From assembly GCA_907163375.1 (NCBI GenBank), contig CAJQUW010007090.1:405638-469637 (forward strand): a DNA stretch of 64,000 nt, written 5' to 3'. A model generated the notes under the pieces. The model ran no database searches. It worked only from the letters and a program-made list of their open reading frames with translations, and had not been told where the DNA came from. Shown piece by piece: positions 1-11,147 of this stretch. The DNA comes from Prostheceraeus crozeri (taxonomy: Eukaryota; Platyhelminthes; Polycladida; Euryleptidae). The position numbers and the translations under genes are program-made. The first letter of the stretch is position 1; every line of letters starts with the position of its first letter.

Positions 1-877
1 ATCTCGTATTCTTCGATTCTCAAATGCTACCGTATCAAAAATCAATCGAACAATTAGAGCAATGCAATCAATCAAGCTGAGGATTTCTTTTAAATACTTC
101 TGGTCAATGGTACATATCCATTTCAAATGCAAGAATTGATGATTCAATTTATCAAGGCCTCAATTTCCGAAAATTTCATGACCGCTGGTAATTGGAGAGA
201 TTTTCCTCTCGGAAATCATTGCTCATTCAAATCAACAAAATTCTTTACATTCTAAGATAAATATGCAATCAACATGAAACGCAGTGGACTAACATGAACT
301 ATTCTTCTCATATGAATATTCTGATATCCCGTAATTTATGCAGCATGTAGCTGTGATAACAAACAGAAAGCTTTGGAAAATCATGTTGGCATGCTGGACA
401 TTATTTTCAAATGCTTTTAGATTATCTAAGCTGTCACAAAATGGAGGCTCATCATCACGATGGAGCAGAGCCCGAAGACATTTAAAGCATAAATATGTTT
501 TGACGCTCATTTATCAATGCCAATATACTGACTGCTAGACCTCGGTGTATGCTGAACAGCTTCAAACATCTAAATGTGTTAAACATGAGAATACATGTAG
601 TATAAAGACAACATCAGATTATCATCGAAAAAGCGGTTAGGCAATTAATATCATATGACCCATAAAACCCATATGACATCGGTATTTGAATAGCAATAAG
701 CAGTCTGTGAGTGAAAAAGAAATTTGAAAGCATCTTTAGTGATAGGATATCAGTCGCAACGCAACAAAAATACATCAAAATGACTAAGAAAATATGTTAA
801 ATCAGACAAAGTGAGTGCCGATTTTGATGCGGGATAGCTGTGTAATACACAAGTGAAATACCAAGATCCAAACCTAC
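1..877. other. AT-rich stretch, no supported gene
   Basis: I see no repeat or gene with adequate support here. The minus-strand frame at 510-289 has a plausible middle part (it contains the run DDEPPFCDSLDNL) but no clean acceptor and donor pair, so it is not called. Confidence 0.4.
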
Positions 878-931
878 GTCAGCTGTAGCCTCCGCCGTTG
901 GTTCGATATCCTCATCTAAGTTAGCAGAGGA
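878..931 (-). CDS. Candidate acidic exon, gene unknown
   Basis: This is an 18-codon open segment rich in Asp and Glu (it contains LDEDIEPTAEATAD). It lies between a pyrimidine-rich acceptor (tttctttttcaag) and a GTAGGT donor, and both ends are phase 0. GC use is higher than in the surrounding DNA. It lies downstream of the poly(A) signal at 4101, so it is more likely part of another minus-strand gene than of gene 2. The call rests on splice signals and composition only; no family is recognised. Confidence 0.35.
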
Positions 932-3806
932 CTTGAAAAAGAAACGATCAACAAATCAACCAACTTTGTCAAAATTCGATAACATGAGAGAAAATGCACA
1001 TAATAACCAAACTCGTTACAAGAATGCATATATACATAACACCAGTAGAAACTACAAGTAGCAAAAAAATAAAATCTAGAATAATAAACATTGTGCAATG
1101 TTTATCTACAGAAAGCGTTCCTGTTTAAGACAAACATTATAAGACAAACACATTTTGAATGAATATCAATCTAATACTTTGTACTAAAGATAAATGTTCA
1201 ATCGTTACAACAAATCGGCTGACATCGGTTATGCACGCATTCTTGAGGCAACTGTTTTCCTAATTAAAAAATAAATGAAACTTCGAAATAACATGTTTAT
1301 GGAAGTACAAGCAAGGTGTGTCAAATGGTAAACTTGAATATGATGTAGTAAATCTCTCAAGATATCGCTTGAATTCTATAAGTCTTCAGCTGATATAATG
1401 ATCCCTATTTTCATCCCTAAATTGTGAGAGGTATCATTTTCGAATTGTGTTGTTGGTTCGTGTTATCGTGACATCATGCAATAGATGCAATAGTGTACGC
1501 AAATATAGTACTTGCTACCAGCATGTTTAATAATGCCTCACTAAAAATCTTCCAAAAACACAAAGTTAACAAGCGAATTATGAGTGTAAAATTGCTTTCT
1601 AAATATAAATACTTGAAAAGAATTGGTAGACTTTGCAAAACAATTCATGCCTAAGTTGATGTTTGACTTTACAGAAACATTATTTCAATACAACGATAAA
1701 CGACTGTTATCAAAGAGTCAAATTTCTAGCCAGATTACCAAAGAGAATATAATTGAAGCAAATTGACCTAAGGAAAATGGCTTGCATTGTTTTTGACTAC
1801 AAGTTGAAAATGGAGATTGATAATGTAATACAATTCTCATCAATCTTAGGAATGTTCTGTTTATTCATGAAAAATTCGAATGGAATGTTATTCGCAAACT
1901 CATGTCATAAAAGGCAAAAAACTTAAAGAATATTAGATTTTCTCAATTAACGACACGTTCGTAATGAACACTTCTTGAAAGATAGTACTACATTAACTTC
2001 TGCTTTGAAACTATAACATTATGCATTTTCCAGTCGTTGAGTTTTTCATATAACATACTTTAAGGGAGACACCTTCAACCCTGCAACAGCCAGCAGAATA
2101 ATGGCGATATGATTCATCATTACAGTTATTGGCAGCTATTATTTTCAAAGCAAATATCAGGCAAAACGGTGCCATAATTTGCGAGGCCTTCCGCCATTAT
2201 GGATCGAATGACTGCATTGAAGGCGAAAATAGGCGAAACGCAAAACCAACAAAATGAAAAAAGGATGTAGAAATGTATCATTTGTCTCATTTTCTCGCAT
2301 TTTCAATCACTCCATTTGATTTTTCTCGCCCATTTTCTGAAAATTTGAATTGAAAGGCCGGGCAATGAGTAGGCGCAGGCCTTTAACGCATAGGCTTTAT
2401 CATTGATGGAGGCATTGGGTAAGAGCGGGGAATGACTCGAACATGTGACCATACACCTGATATTTACACCGATTAATACCGATTAACCCGGGCACATGTC
2501 CAAGTCGACTGGCTTGCTTCTGCGGTGTATGCATGTCAGTATCCGGGTCCGGTCGTGTATCAAATCGAATACCCGGACATGGAGGCGATTCGGTTGCACT
2601 AAAAATCGAATACCCGTTACGGCAATATTTCCAGGGGCGATCGATCACTAGTACTGCTGTAGATCGCCTGCACTTGTTTTTCATCAGTCATTGCGACAGC
2701 GGATCCTTGAGTGGTCGAATTGGACCCTTGGCGGTGGAGAAGACGGTAGTGTGCTAAATGGCATAGAATGCCAACGGACTCTTATTCTCAGTTCACTTGA
2801 GAATTGATCTCATCATTGTATTAACATCTTCGAGCATTGAGCCGTTGAGAGGATGCTATTCAAAGAATCTTTTATATCGTATCAAGTAATACGCATGACA
2901 ATAACTAACAACCGCATTAAGACGACTTCGAGAAATAGCTTAAAGAATTTGATAGTATAGTGAGTTGTGTCGTAAAACAACTATGAGAAATGTTTAATCA
3001 GGTGGGAATCGAACCCTGTCATTAAACGGCTAACGCAGCGTGATGACAACCGCGGATAGATCCATGATTCTGTCAGGAATAAATGCAGGTTAACGTCCAG
3101 GCATTAAATAACATTCCTGACATTGCAAAGCCTGAATTATGCTCTCACTTTCTTGTCTATAAACGTACCTGGTAATGCGCATATTTCTCCGAGACGTGGT
3201 TGTAATAACAGAAATTACAACTATATGATAGTGCATTTAGTTGTTTCCCGTGTAAGATGATCGCGGCAAGTTTTGCTGCATTTGCTTGATCTGGCTAGTC
3301 GTGCACATGAAACAGTCACACTTGCGGCAGTTTCGTTGGAATCGCAACTATTTCAGTTACTGCACGCAACAGTAGAACAATCATTTCTGCTGACTGCCGA
3401 CTTTCTTGTCTATTACCACTGACAGAGAATATGAATTTTGAGACCTGCTTGCTATCTCTGATGAAAATTTTCAAGCTAAAATAATGTTTCATAGAATATA
3501 GATATTTTATATCCCCATATGTTTTTGAAATCCTTCGTTGTGGTCTGAATTAGTTTTCATCCACATTAATGACAAAACTCAATGCTCAATCCAAGTTTCA
3601 ACCACAGTGCAATCGCTTGTGTTATTGGATGGCGACCCGAAATAGCAGCCTGCTTCGACAAATATTTGAAGCCAGCAGTTTAGGATCCCCTTCCAATAAT
3701 GCAATTAATGCGTCATTCACTACAATCACCTAATTTTCACGAATTATAAATCTGTTCTTCCACAAAGAACACGTTTGTCTGATGAGCGTGCTCGTAAGGC
3801 TTGCAA
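932..3806. other. Intergenic DNA with one GC-richer patch
   Basis: No gene is supported. The stretch 2400-2760 is richer in GC and CpG than its flanks and is open on both strands (94 codons minus, 74 codons plus). I cannot assign either frame to a family. A tRNA-like fragment at 2998-3060 is listed separately. Confidence 0.35.
2998..3060 (-). repeat. tRNA-like fragment with B box, possible SINE remnant
   Basis: On the minus strand the segment carries an exact Pol III B-box/T-loop match (GGTTCGATTCC) followed by CCACC. About 20 bases upstream are two complementary pentamers, GTCAT and ATGAC. A convincing A box and a full cloverleaf are missing and the T stem pairs only over three bases. It therefore looks like a tRNA-derived SINE head or tRNA pseudogene rather than a working tRNA. 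Confidence 0.3.
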
Positions 3807-4039
3807 TCATTTTTTGTGTAGAGGTGACCAAAAATCCGTTGATGTCAGGCAAAATAGCTTTATTGCTTTCAAGGCGCACCGCACCCCGTCATCAGAAGAA
3901 TGACTCAAGGTTTCAAGGTTTGCAATAATGGAATGAACGCTAGTTACAAGTTCAACAATCTCGTAAATATGACCAGCCTCGAAAGATCTATGTTGTTTCA
4001 TATCTAGCTTGCTTTTTGTTTTGCACGAAATGAGGATTT
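3807..4039 (-). CDS. Possible exon, unassigned
   Basis: A 77-codon open segment begins at a good acceptor (caattcattcag) and ends in TGA. It has the composition of a soluble helical protein (for example EIVELVTSVHSIIANLETL). Its phase does not fit the preceding frame that ends at 4150, and open frames of this length are common by chance in this window. It may be an exon of another minus-strand gene or simply fortuitous. Confidence 0.22.
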
Positions 4040-4100
4040 CTGAATGAATTGTAAAAGAATGTCAATAAGGGTGTTGAGATTTCTCAAATATGTGTCTGCA

Positions 4101-4106
4101 TTTATT
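4101..4106 (-). promoter_or_regulatory. Poly(A) signal AATAAA
   Basis: AATAAA on the minus strand lies 44 bases past the TAA at 4152-4150. This is the expected place for the end of the minus-strand transcript that contains the exons at 4-6 kb. Confidence 0.45.
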
Positions 4107-4149
4107 TCCATCTTAGTGCACTAATGCAATTATTTGAATTTTGATGTAT

Positions 4150-4288
4150 TTATACATAAATTTTAGAAATCATTTGATATAAATGAGGTAAGATTTCGAG
4201 TTCAGAATCTTGTGGAAAGATATCCATGGGCTCGGCTTCTGCTAGCAATTCATAAACCAGGTCCAATCCTATCCCAAATTGGACCATT
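4150..4288 (-). CDS. Gene 2 candidate terminal exon
   Basis: The minus-strand frame ends in TAA at 4152-4150. Its last part (for example AEAEPMDIFPQDSELEILP) looks like real protein and is followed by AATAAA. The acceptor is not resolved: AG dinucleotides before 4288, 4268 and 4238 all fit the frame but give phase 2, 1 and 1. The preceding 48-base exon ends in phase 0, so an intermediate exon may be missing or this may be a different transcript. The upper boundary given is the longest option. Confidence 0.38.
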
Positions 4289-4477
4289 CTATTATCATAG
4301 AATTTTATTCCAAACGAAGACAATATAGATTGGAATATATACAACAGGGTAGGCTACAGAATGACAAACGTCAATAATATATGAAGATAACAACGAATAT
4401 ATCGACGAAATAGAAGTGTACAAAATGAGATCGAAATGAATATATACGCAACACTGATGATAACCGGAGGATGATAC

Positions 4478-4525
4478 CTTCCCTTTCCTCTTTGGTTTCT
4501 TCAGTTTCTTTCCATTTTTGTTTTT
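4478..4525 (-). CDS. Gene 2 candidate lysine-rich exon
   Basis: Sixteen codons, phase 0 at both ends, lie between a usable acceptor (gattttcaattgaag) and an AAG|GTATCA donor. Eleven of the sixteen residues are Lys or Arg (KKLKKPKRKGK at the end), resembling a nuclear localisation or nucleic-acid-binding tail. The upstream exon at 5074-4967 ends in a Ser/Lys-rich stretch in the same phase, so the two join naturally. Basic low-complexity exons are easy to invent, so confidence is moderate. Confidence 0.45.
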
Positions 4526-4966
4526 CTTCAATTGAAAATCAAGACAACTTAGCACATTTTCAGAATTCATGAATTTCTACCAATTATTCACATTGCTCTG
4601 TACTTTATCAATAAATTTCCATTTGTTATCTATTTCTGCATATTCTATTTTCATAATCGTCCTGTTGCAATCAATGTATCAGTTTTAATGGCGATCACAA
4701 AAATATAGACACTGTGCCAATCGTATTATGAAAATTAGCTGATTAACTTGACAAGTAAAATTCCATTAAAAACTCAATATCTGAAAGGTTCATTTTGTGG
4801 ATGTACCTGACTGGAATTCCTGGGTGAATGGTGACGTCGACTGATGCAATGGTGAAGCAATTCATTGATGTATTTTAGCGTTACAATATTGTTAAAAGCA
4901 AAGTAGGAAGGTTATTAAGACCTTTATAATGCTTCATTAACTCATTGACAAATCATATTCACTCAC

Positions 4967-5074
4967 CGATCGGCTTTGAGACTTTGATTTGTAAACAGCC
5001 TCCTCATCGTCATCCGACATCCATTTAGTTACGGCATTTTCATCAAAATAACTGTCTCGAGATTCTCCACCATG
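4967..5074 (-). CDS. Gene 2 candidate exon, acidic then Ser/Lys-rich
   Basis: Thirty-six codons, phase 0 at both ends. The acceptor is strong (tgtaattttcattgtag) and the donor is CG|GTGAGT. The peptide starts HGGESRDSYFDENAV, has an acidic patch MSDDDEEAVY in the middle and ends in a Ser/Lys/Arg-rich segment. This suggests a disordered, possibly phosphorylated region. I do not recognise a family. It is one of three consecutive phase-0 exons (with 6285-6214 and 4525-4478), which argues that they belong to one transcript. Confidence 0.6.
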
Positions 5075-6213
5075 CTACAATGAAAATTACAATCATTAAA
5101 TCCCTGAGTAATAACGTACTAGACATATAAATGAGTGACAGTTGATTGTTGAAAACGATATGACTGGAACTCAAACTGCATCAAAAGTTAATGCAATTAA
5201 AGCCACGGAGTACTATGAGTACAAGCGGTTACCATTTTATGTTACGGGAGAGCACCTGAATGGCAATGGTTATGATACACAAGCAGGTATGAAGTGTTCA
5301 TATTACAATTAGTTAAGGCAGATTTCTGTGACAGCAAAATATCAAAGATGCTTGATTTAATTCGACAAGATTTTCATTAAACAAAAGCAACCTTGCAAAA
5401 ATCTCAACCAAAAAACCCCCCATCTCAAAATTAACGCTGTGAATATAACGAGGCTCTATAGATTTAGACTATATTACCAATTTTTTTATGATAAATTTCA
5501 ATAGTCAATGAAGATCGTCAGATCTCACCAACTATGTTTTCAATCAGAAAAATGAGTTGTTGGCAAACATACATTAGGAAAAAGGCACAACAAAAATAGC
5601 AGAAAAAACATGTTTCACTCATATCAGCTATTCAAATTCACTATTATCCCAACTGTCTCGTTTATGTCCAGACAAACTGCTGTTCTGCAATTTCTAATAG
5701 TTTCACTCACTAACAGATTAGTTTTATAGATTCGACTCAATGCGCATACATACTCGTTGAAATATGAATTAAATGTACATGTACAATTTCTAGAAAGCAC
5801 ATCTAAACCACAGCAGGACGGAGCAATTCTCTAGCAATTTCATGAAGCGGCTAAAATAGTTATATCGATGTATTGAAATGAAATGCATCTTGTGTTACTA
5901 TTGTATGAAAAGTACAAACAAGATTTCTTCAAAGCATGAACCTCACACTTCATGTCATGTATTACCTCTGACAATTTGAGTTAGGAGAAAAGTGCTTATT
6001 TATGCATGTCACATAAGTTGCAAAATCAAAATGTGGTAGCACCTGCATAAATAACAAACAGCTCTGTTTTCATGCACACATGATTTTCACAAGAGCATTT
6101 ACAAACCTCCGTCCCGTAGAAAGCATTGCTTGGATGTAGATTGTGCATGTAAGATAATGAATGATATATTCACAAGACATTCTAGGAGGCGGGGACACTT
6201 CCTTTGTTTTTAC

Positions 6214-6285
6214 CTCACTTAGCGGAGACCTATTCAACGGAAAGTCAGGATAGAGGAAAGCCTCATCCACTGTCTCATCTATGGT
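6214..6285 (-). CDS. Gene 2 candidate exon (TIDETVDE)
   Basis: Twenty-four codons, phase 0 at both ends, with acceptor gtgttcgatag and donor GTGAG|GTAAAA. The peptide begins TIDETVDEAF and continues with a Pro/Leu-rich part (YPDFPLNRSPLSE). Exon size (72 nt) and phase match exon 2 of gene 2 at 31498-31427. About 470 bases away an inverted, diverged copy of its first ten codons lies on the plus strand at 6758-6793. No family is recognised. Confidence 0.6.
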
Positions 6286-6757
6286 CTATCGAACACATTA
6301 ACATTTACATACGGGCATAATGTAGCCTACTTTATGTAGAGAGTAAACCGCGAAGGAGAAGGACCGCATATATTCTACAACATTTGATCAAAACATGAAT
6401 CGGAATGACGCGCAGAAGGATTGATTAAGTATTTCGTACTTGGTGTGTTCTTTATCCTTATTACAATAAATCAAGTGTTTGATGTTCTTCTTAAACATTT
6501 TCTCTTGATTGCACGATGTCTTGCATGCTTCAAAATTTAAAATTTTGACTCATTGCAACGGTATTTTCATTGATGTGTTATAGGTGAAGTAGGTGAAGTA
6601 GGTGAAACATGTTAAGAGTCAATGAGAGTTTGCAGAGCTGATCACAGGTGCTAACAATTGATCTATGGACAGCACCTTCAAAGATGGGACCATTGCCCTT
6701 TATCGATGGCCACACATACTTCACAGTGCAAGCTACATCATGTACATGTCTGCATGA

Positions 6758-6793
6758 TTGATTGACCATAGACGAGACAGTGGACGAGACTTT
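6758..6793 (+). pseudogene. Inverted partial copy of the 6.2 kb exon
   Basis: The plus strand repeats the start of the exon at 6285-6214 in the opposite orientation. By eye 30 of 35 bases match, including the last intron bases. Within the ten shared codons three of the four changes are synonymous (GAT/GAC twice, TTC/TTT) and one is Ala to Thr. The frame reads on for eleven codons to TGA, and the acceptor AG is changed to TG, so it is not obviously usable. Confidence 0.45.
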
Positions 6794-9700
6794 TCAACAT
6801 GTGTGCCGATTCGCCTACTTCAGATGATCAGCAGACTTTGGAAGTATGTGCATGATTTCTCATTTTTGAGATGCTTTCATAATACATAGTTCATATAATG
6901 TACGAGTGACTGAAAGCATCCAAATGAGCTATCATGATCATTTTCAATGACACCTAAAAAATGGCGCTCAAGGGAAGCAGAATGCAGCACATGGCACTGT
7001 GGGTCATGCCTGGATTCAACCTACGAGTATCATGTGTAACTAAATATTTGTCACTCTATACACTTACCATTAATATCGTAGCTTCTGGACAGCGTGACAT
7101 AGACACAGCTCAGCGGACGATAAATAATAAGAAAAACAATAGTGTCAAATAAAACTATGGATTTGCATAAGCCTACACCAACTCGCACGATGTTGACAAA
7201 CACACATGAATAAATGAAAGACCGTGCCATACAAATGTAAATTAAATATGGTATCGAATGATTGACTATCAACGAACAAAAAAACACGTCTTTCACTAAG
7301 GCTTGAAGATCACGAAATTGATATTATCTGAACCGTCACCATCAAACGTATCCCACTGAGAAGATGAAATGAAAATTGAAATTATGTAAATGAAAGCAAT
7401 TTCGTGAAGCATTTTGATAATGTGCCTTTCTTTACCGAAGTGAAGTGTATTGATGTCGACTTCTGTTAGAAGCCTTAGAGATTCATCTGCACCACGAGAG
7501 AGACTGTTGAGATTAATGCGATCACTGACCGTTATTAACATCAACCCATTATCGATGATCCGATCTCTCTTTAGTGACGCTTAATTTATTCGACAACAAT
7601 CATTAATGTCACATTCAAAAACAGTTGTGCTGATATCTGATTTCACAAGTCATTGCCCACCTTTGCTACCTCAAAAGCCCTTGAAATTCAAATTTCATCC
7701 AGTGATTTAAAAATGCATCATTTCCGTCATTGATAATTCCTCCAGATTTATGCTAGTCAAAATAAAACATTAGGAAAGTGACACTCTTAATTATTTCAAA
7801 AACCAAGCTACGGATTCTCTTATGTTTAGCGGAAAATCAGAAAGCTGATTGCATATTAATGAAGAATTGAAAGATAAGCTTGGACAAAGTTGCTTCAAAA
7901 GTTATAGATTAGACATGCGACTTCACTTAACATGTCCTACTCATGTATTGCAATATTTGAAGTTCCATGGCACAGACGTTAATTAAATGAACGAGAAATT
8001 AATGAGTAGAGGTTGAATTATAACCAAAAACCAAAACTCATTGAGGGGGAAGAATCTAGAGGTCCTCCTCCTAAACAATACGATCGGAGGAAACTAAACT
8101 ACATTTTGCTCCGCCAAGCTTGGTCGCCCGAAATTGAATGTGACAAAATATAGGAGATAAAGAAGTCGGATTACCTATCTGATCAGTCGTAGAGATACAA
8201 GATCATGAGATGCAAGTTCATCTTGTCTTGGGCCATAGAAGGTCCGCAAGGCACGACGTTCGACATCAACGCTATAGTTGTTGCTAAATTCTTTCTGCTC
8301 TCATAAAAATATGCTGCTTTTACTGTGGTGAAAATTTTATAAGGAAAGCGAAATAGCTTTTTGTAATAACGATCAGTTTCTTGGCTTTCATCGTTCATGA
8401 ATAAAGTCTTAAATTTCACATCACATAATCAGCTACAAGCGATTTTTCGAAATGTTTATGCTTTTTTTACTTTCAAGGTTTGAGATACCTCTTATCTTTG
8501 ACACTCGCTCAGGAGTTCATTTAAGATCACTAGAAAATGATAGAGAAGACTAAATAACCAGCGGGCCCATAATTTGAAAAAAAATTGTAAAATATATTGC
8601 ATCCATTCGAGTATACCGCGACTTCACTGAGATTAAGTTTCACTAATTTAGAAAAATAATGTCTTTTTTGAGTGCCGGAGTACCAGTGCAAAAACAGCAA
8701 GAATCAGACCCTTTAAAAAGGCAATAAATTCCGATGACACAACCACAATTGTCTAGCAGCTCTTATTTCTTTGAGACAAATTGTCTAAAAACAAGTAAGA
8801 GAAGTGCCAAAAACGTACGAAATATTTCTTTCATGAAGTGGATGGAAAGACTCTTTGAAATTTTTTCCTACTGTAGGTTAAATTTACTATCATGAGAGAG
8901 ATATGAACACATCAAGAAACAGTTGACATCAAAAGTAAGAAAAGCTATATGTACGTATAGCAGGGCTAGAGGAGTTTTCAGCACGCATTCGCCATTGCCA
9001 ATTTGCACTGCGATGACGAAACGTTGACGAAATACAGTGTAGAGTTCGTGACTTCATCAATATAGCCGATGTGGGAGCTAAACAATCTCAAAAATATTGA
9101 AGATGAGTCTCCAAGGCCGCCAAAAGTTTCAATAGATATTTACTAAACGACTAAGTCTGCGGACAGATCAGCATACTTCGATAATTCTCTGTTTTCGACC
9201 GAAGAAGCAACAGAGGACTCACGTCACAAAGTAGAGGGATGCCAGGATTTTGGGAGGAGATGAGCTGTGCGCATAAAGTAACATCCCAAGCAAGGGGCTT
9301 GCCGCGAAACCAGGATGACAGAGTTATAACCGTCCGCTTTTATAATACGCGAAGCAGACCCAACGACTCTTTAACGACGGCTTATTAATTAATGTGTTAA
9401 TAATAAGTTGCATCGTTATTGAACCCACTTAATCGTTTTATATTCAAATTCTGTTTCGTCTTCTGGTATTCACATTGATGACGTATGAATTCTGAAGGCA
9501 TCGGATAAACTATAAATAAGTACACTACCCCCACGAACTGTTGATGCTCAACTTTAACATGAGTTCACCTGCGTTCACCTCAAGTTTCAAAATATATATC
9601 CGTAGATAGACAACTGGATTGAGAATGTCAAAAAATTTGCAATTAGAGAGTAAGAATGGCTTTCAAGAAGTCTAGTCATTTAAACAATAGAAACTCCGAG

Positions 9701-11110
9701 ACAGGAGCGTGACTGAAAGGCAAGTTTCCTTCGTGATATGAAAATTGAGACTGAAACCGGCGTTGTTAAGGAAGATGAAGACATGTAGTGCTACCTCTCT
9801 CTCTCTTCTGCATGACCGAGTTATGACAGAGAAATATTTCTTCAGCAACAGAAATCAGAAATTGTATTGATGTGGTCAAGAAATTGGAATAACATTATTG
9901 ATATTATGAAATGTCTAATTCACCGAATCAAATTATGTGCTAGCGAACTTGGTAGGGCCTAACAGAGAGACAAAACCAGCCGTTGGCGTGAAAATGCATT
10001 GCCTTAGCCTGGATGGCTGATAATCAGAGACATATTGGTGAGACAATATTACCCCTAACTTACAAGACCTATGCATTTGTCTTATTGGCTGTAGTTCAAA
10101 GTACACTGCAAAGCCGAGTGATTCTTAATCATAATCGTGTCAAGATGATTTAAATATCAATATGAAATCATATCATTTGAATTTGCATAGGTCGGAAGAG
10201 AAATTGACACTATTAGCGCCATTGTCCCTGAAATTTTCCAAAAGAATAACAGTCAAAATGATGATCTAAGAATCATGCCCATTTCGAACATGATTACATT
10301 ACATGTAAAACTACAGGGTGCTCCAAGGAGTCCCAAATGTAGCTTTATAACGTTTTTCGTGCTTTACTTTGTAAAGGAATCATGAATTGCCATCAAATTT
10401 TAACATCATATACGTATATTTATCATTAAAAAGAGTTAAAGGGACTCTTTTTGACACCAGAATCACTTCTAAAGACCAAATATAACTACAGTTACAAACA
10501 TTTTGAAATAGTATTCGCTTGTGTAAGATGACATTTTTTTCTCACATTGAATTTAGACAATACTTAGGTCTACTTTAAGTTAGCTGTGCTATAATTTTAT
10601 CGAATAATTATAAATAGTTTAGCAGCCAGAAAGAGTTTCTGCAGGGAACGAGGCGAAAGAGAATTTCATTACAGTAAAATTTATGCTTGCTACGAATCTG
10701 CGCGTCTGGCGAGTTCAATTTGGTTCCTCTAATTTCCGGACAAGATCAAAGAAAAACACATGTAATTCCAACTGGAGGCAGACTGACGTATCCACAAAAA
10801 TGTGGTTTTCTATCTGGTTCTCTGATAAAGCGAATTCTCTGATAATCCAAATCCACAACTTCTGACATGGAATGACTTGGGGTCATTTCCTATCAAATGA
10901 ATGTGTCATTATCATTCTGATCTGCAATGGATGCGAGAATGTGTCTAAAATGTGTAAAATGTTGTGTTAACCACTATTGGAATGGTTACAAAATCTCATT
11001 GTCTCATTGTGTCTATCTTCGTTGACAACATGAACATGAAAAGAAATAACCTGCAGACACTTCATGTCAAAATCATGGCTTTGAATTAGTTAGCATTTTT
11101 ATTGCTGCCT
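6794..11110. other. Long intronic or intergenic stretch
   Basis: This would be intron if gene 2 spans 31.7-4.1 kb. Two minus-strand segments caught my eye. One is 7359-7296, a good acceptor (ttcatcttctcag) followed by 20 acidic codons and TAG. The other is an open segment at 8288-8175 ending in TAG. Their phases do not join neighbouring exons, so they are not called. I see no recognisable mobile element in the rest. Confidence 0.35.
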
Positions 11111-11147
11111 TACCTTGAGAAAGGGTTTAGACCCGAAACGTCGGCTG
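11111..11147 (+). ncRNA. Degenerate hammerhead-like motif
   Basis: The order of parts is that of a minimal type I hammerhead ribozyme with a one-pair stem III, the form known from Penelope-like elements. It has a near-core TTGAGAA, a stem-loop GGGT-TTAG-ACCC, then GAAAC directly followed by GTC. Against the consensus CUGANGA the core has two transitions at catalytic positions (C3 to U, G8 to A), so cleavage is doubtful. Stem I is only about two pairs. The 3' flank GGCTGTGTATAT resembles that of the motif at 49.86 kb, which suggests a dispersed family. Confidence 0.35.

Noticed and set aside
3777-3800. Plus-strand CTGATGAGCGTGCTCGTAAG hammerhead lookalike
   Set aside because: Has GTAA instead of GAAA and no stem III or stem I partner.
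3855-3897. Minus-strand CTGATGA followed by a GC-rich hairpin, GAAA and a 3-bp stem, resembling a hammerhead core
   Set aside because: No stem I can be formed next to the core, and the best pairing of stem II consumes the G of GAAA. It also lies inside an open frame, so chance is the simpler reading.
7296-7544. Two adjacent minus-strand segments that look like a penultimate and last exon
   Set aside because: Joining them at the visible donor and acceptor gives an immediate stop; the phases disagree.
8175-8330. Minus-strand open segments with a good acceptor and GTAATC context
   Set aside because: In each possible frame a stop codon falls at or just before the donor, and the phase does not fit neighbours; too weak to call an exon.
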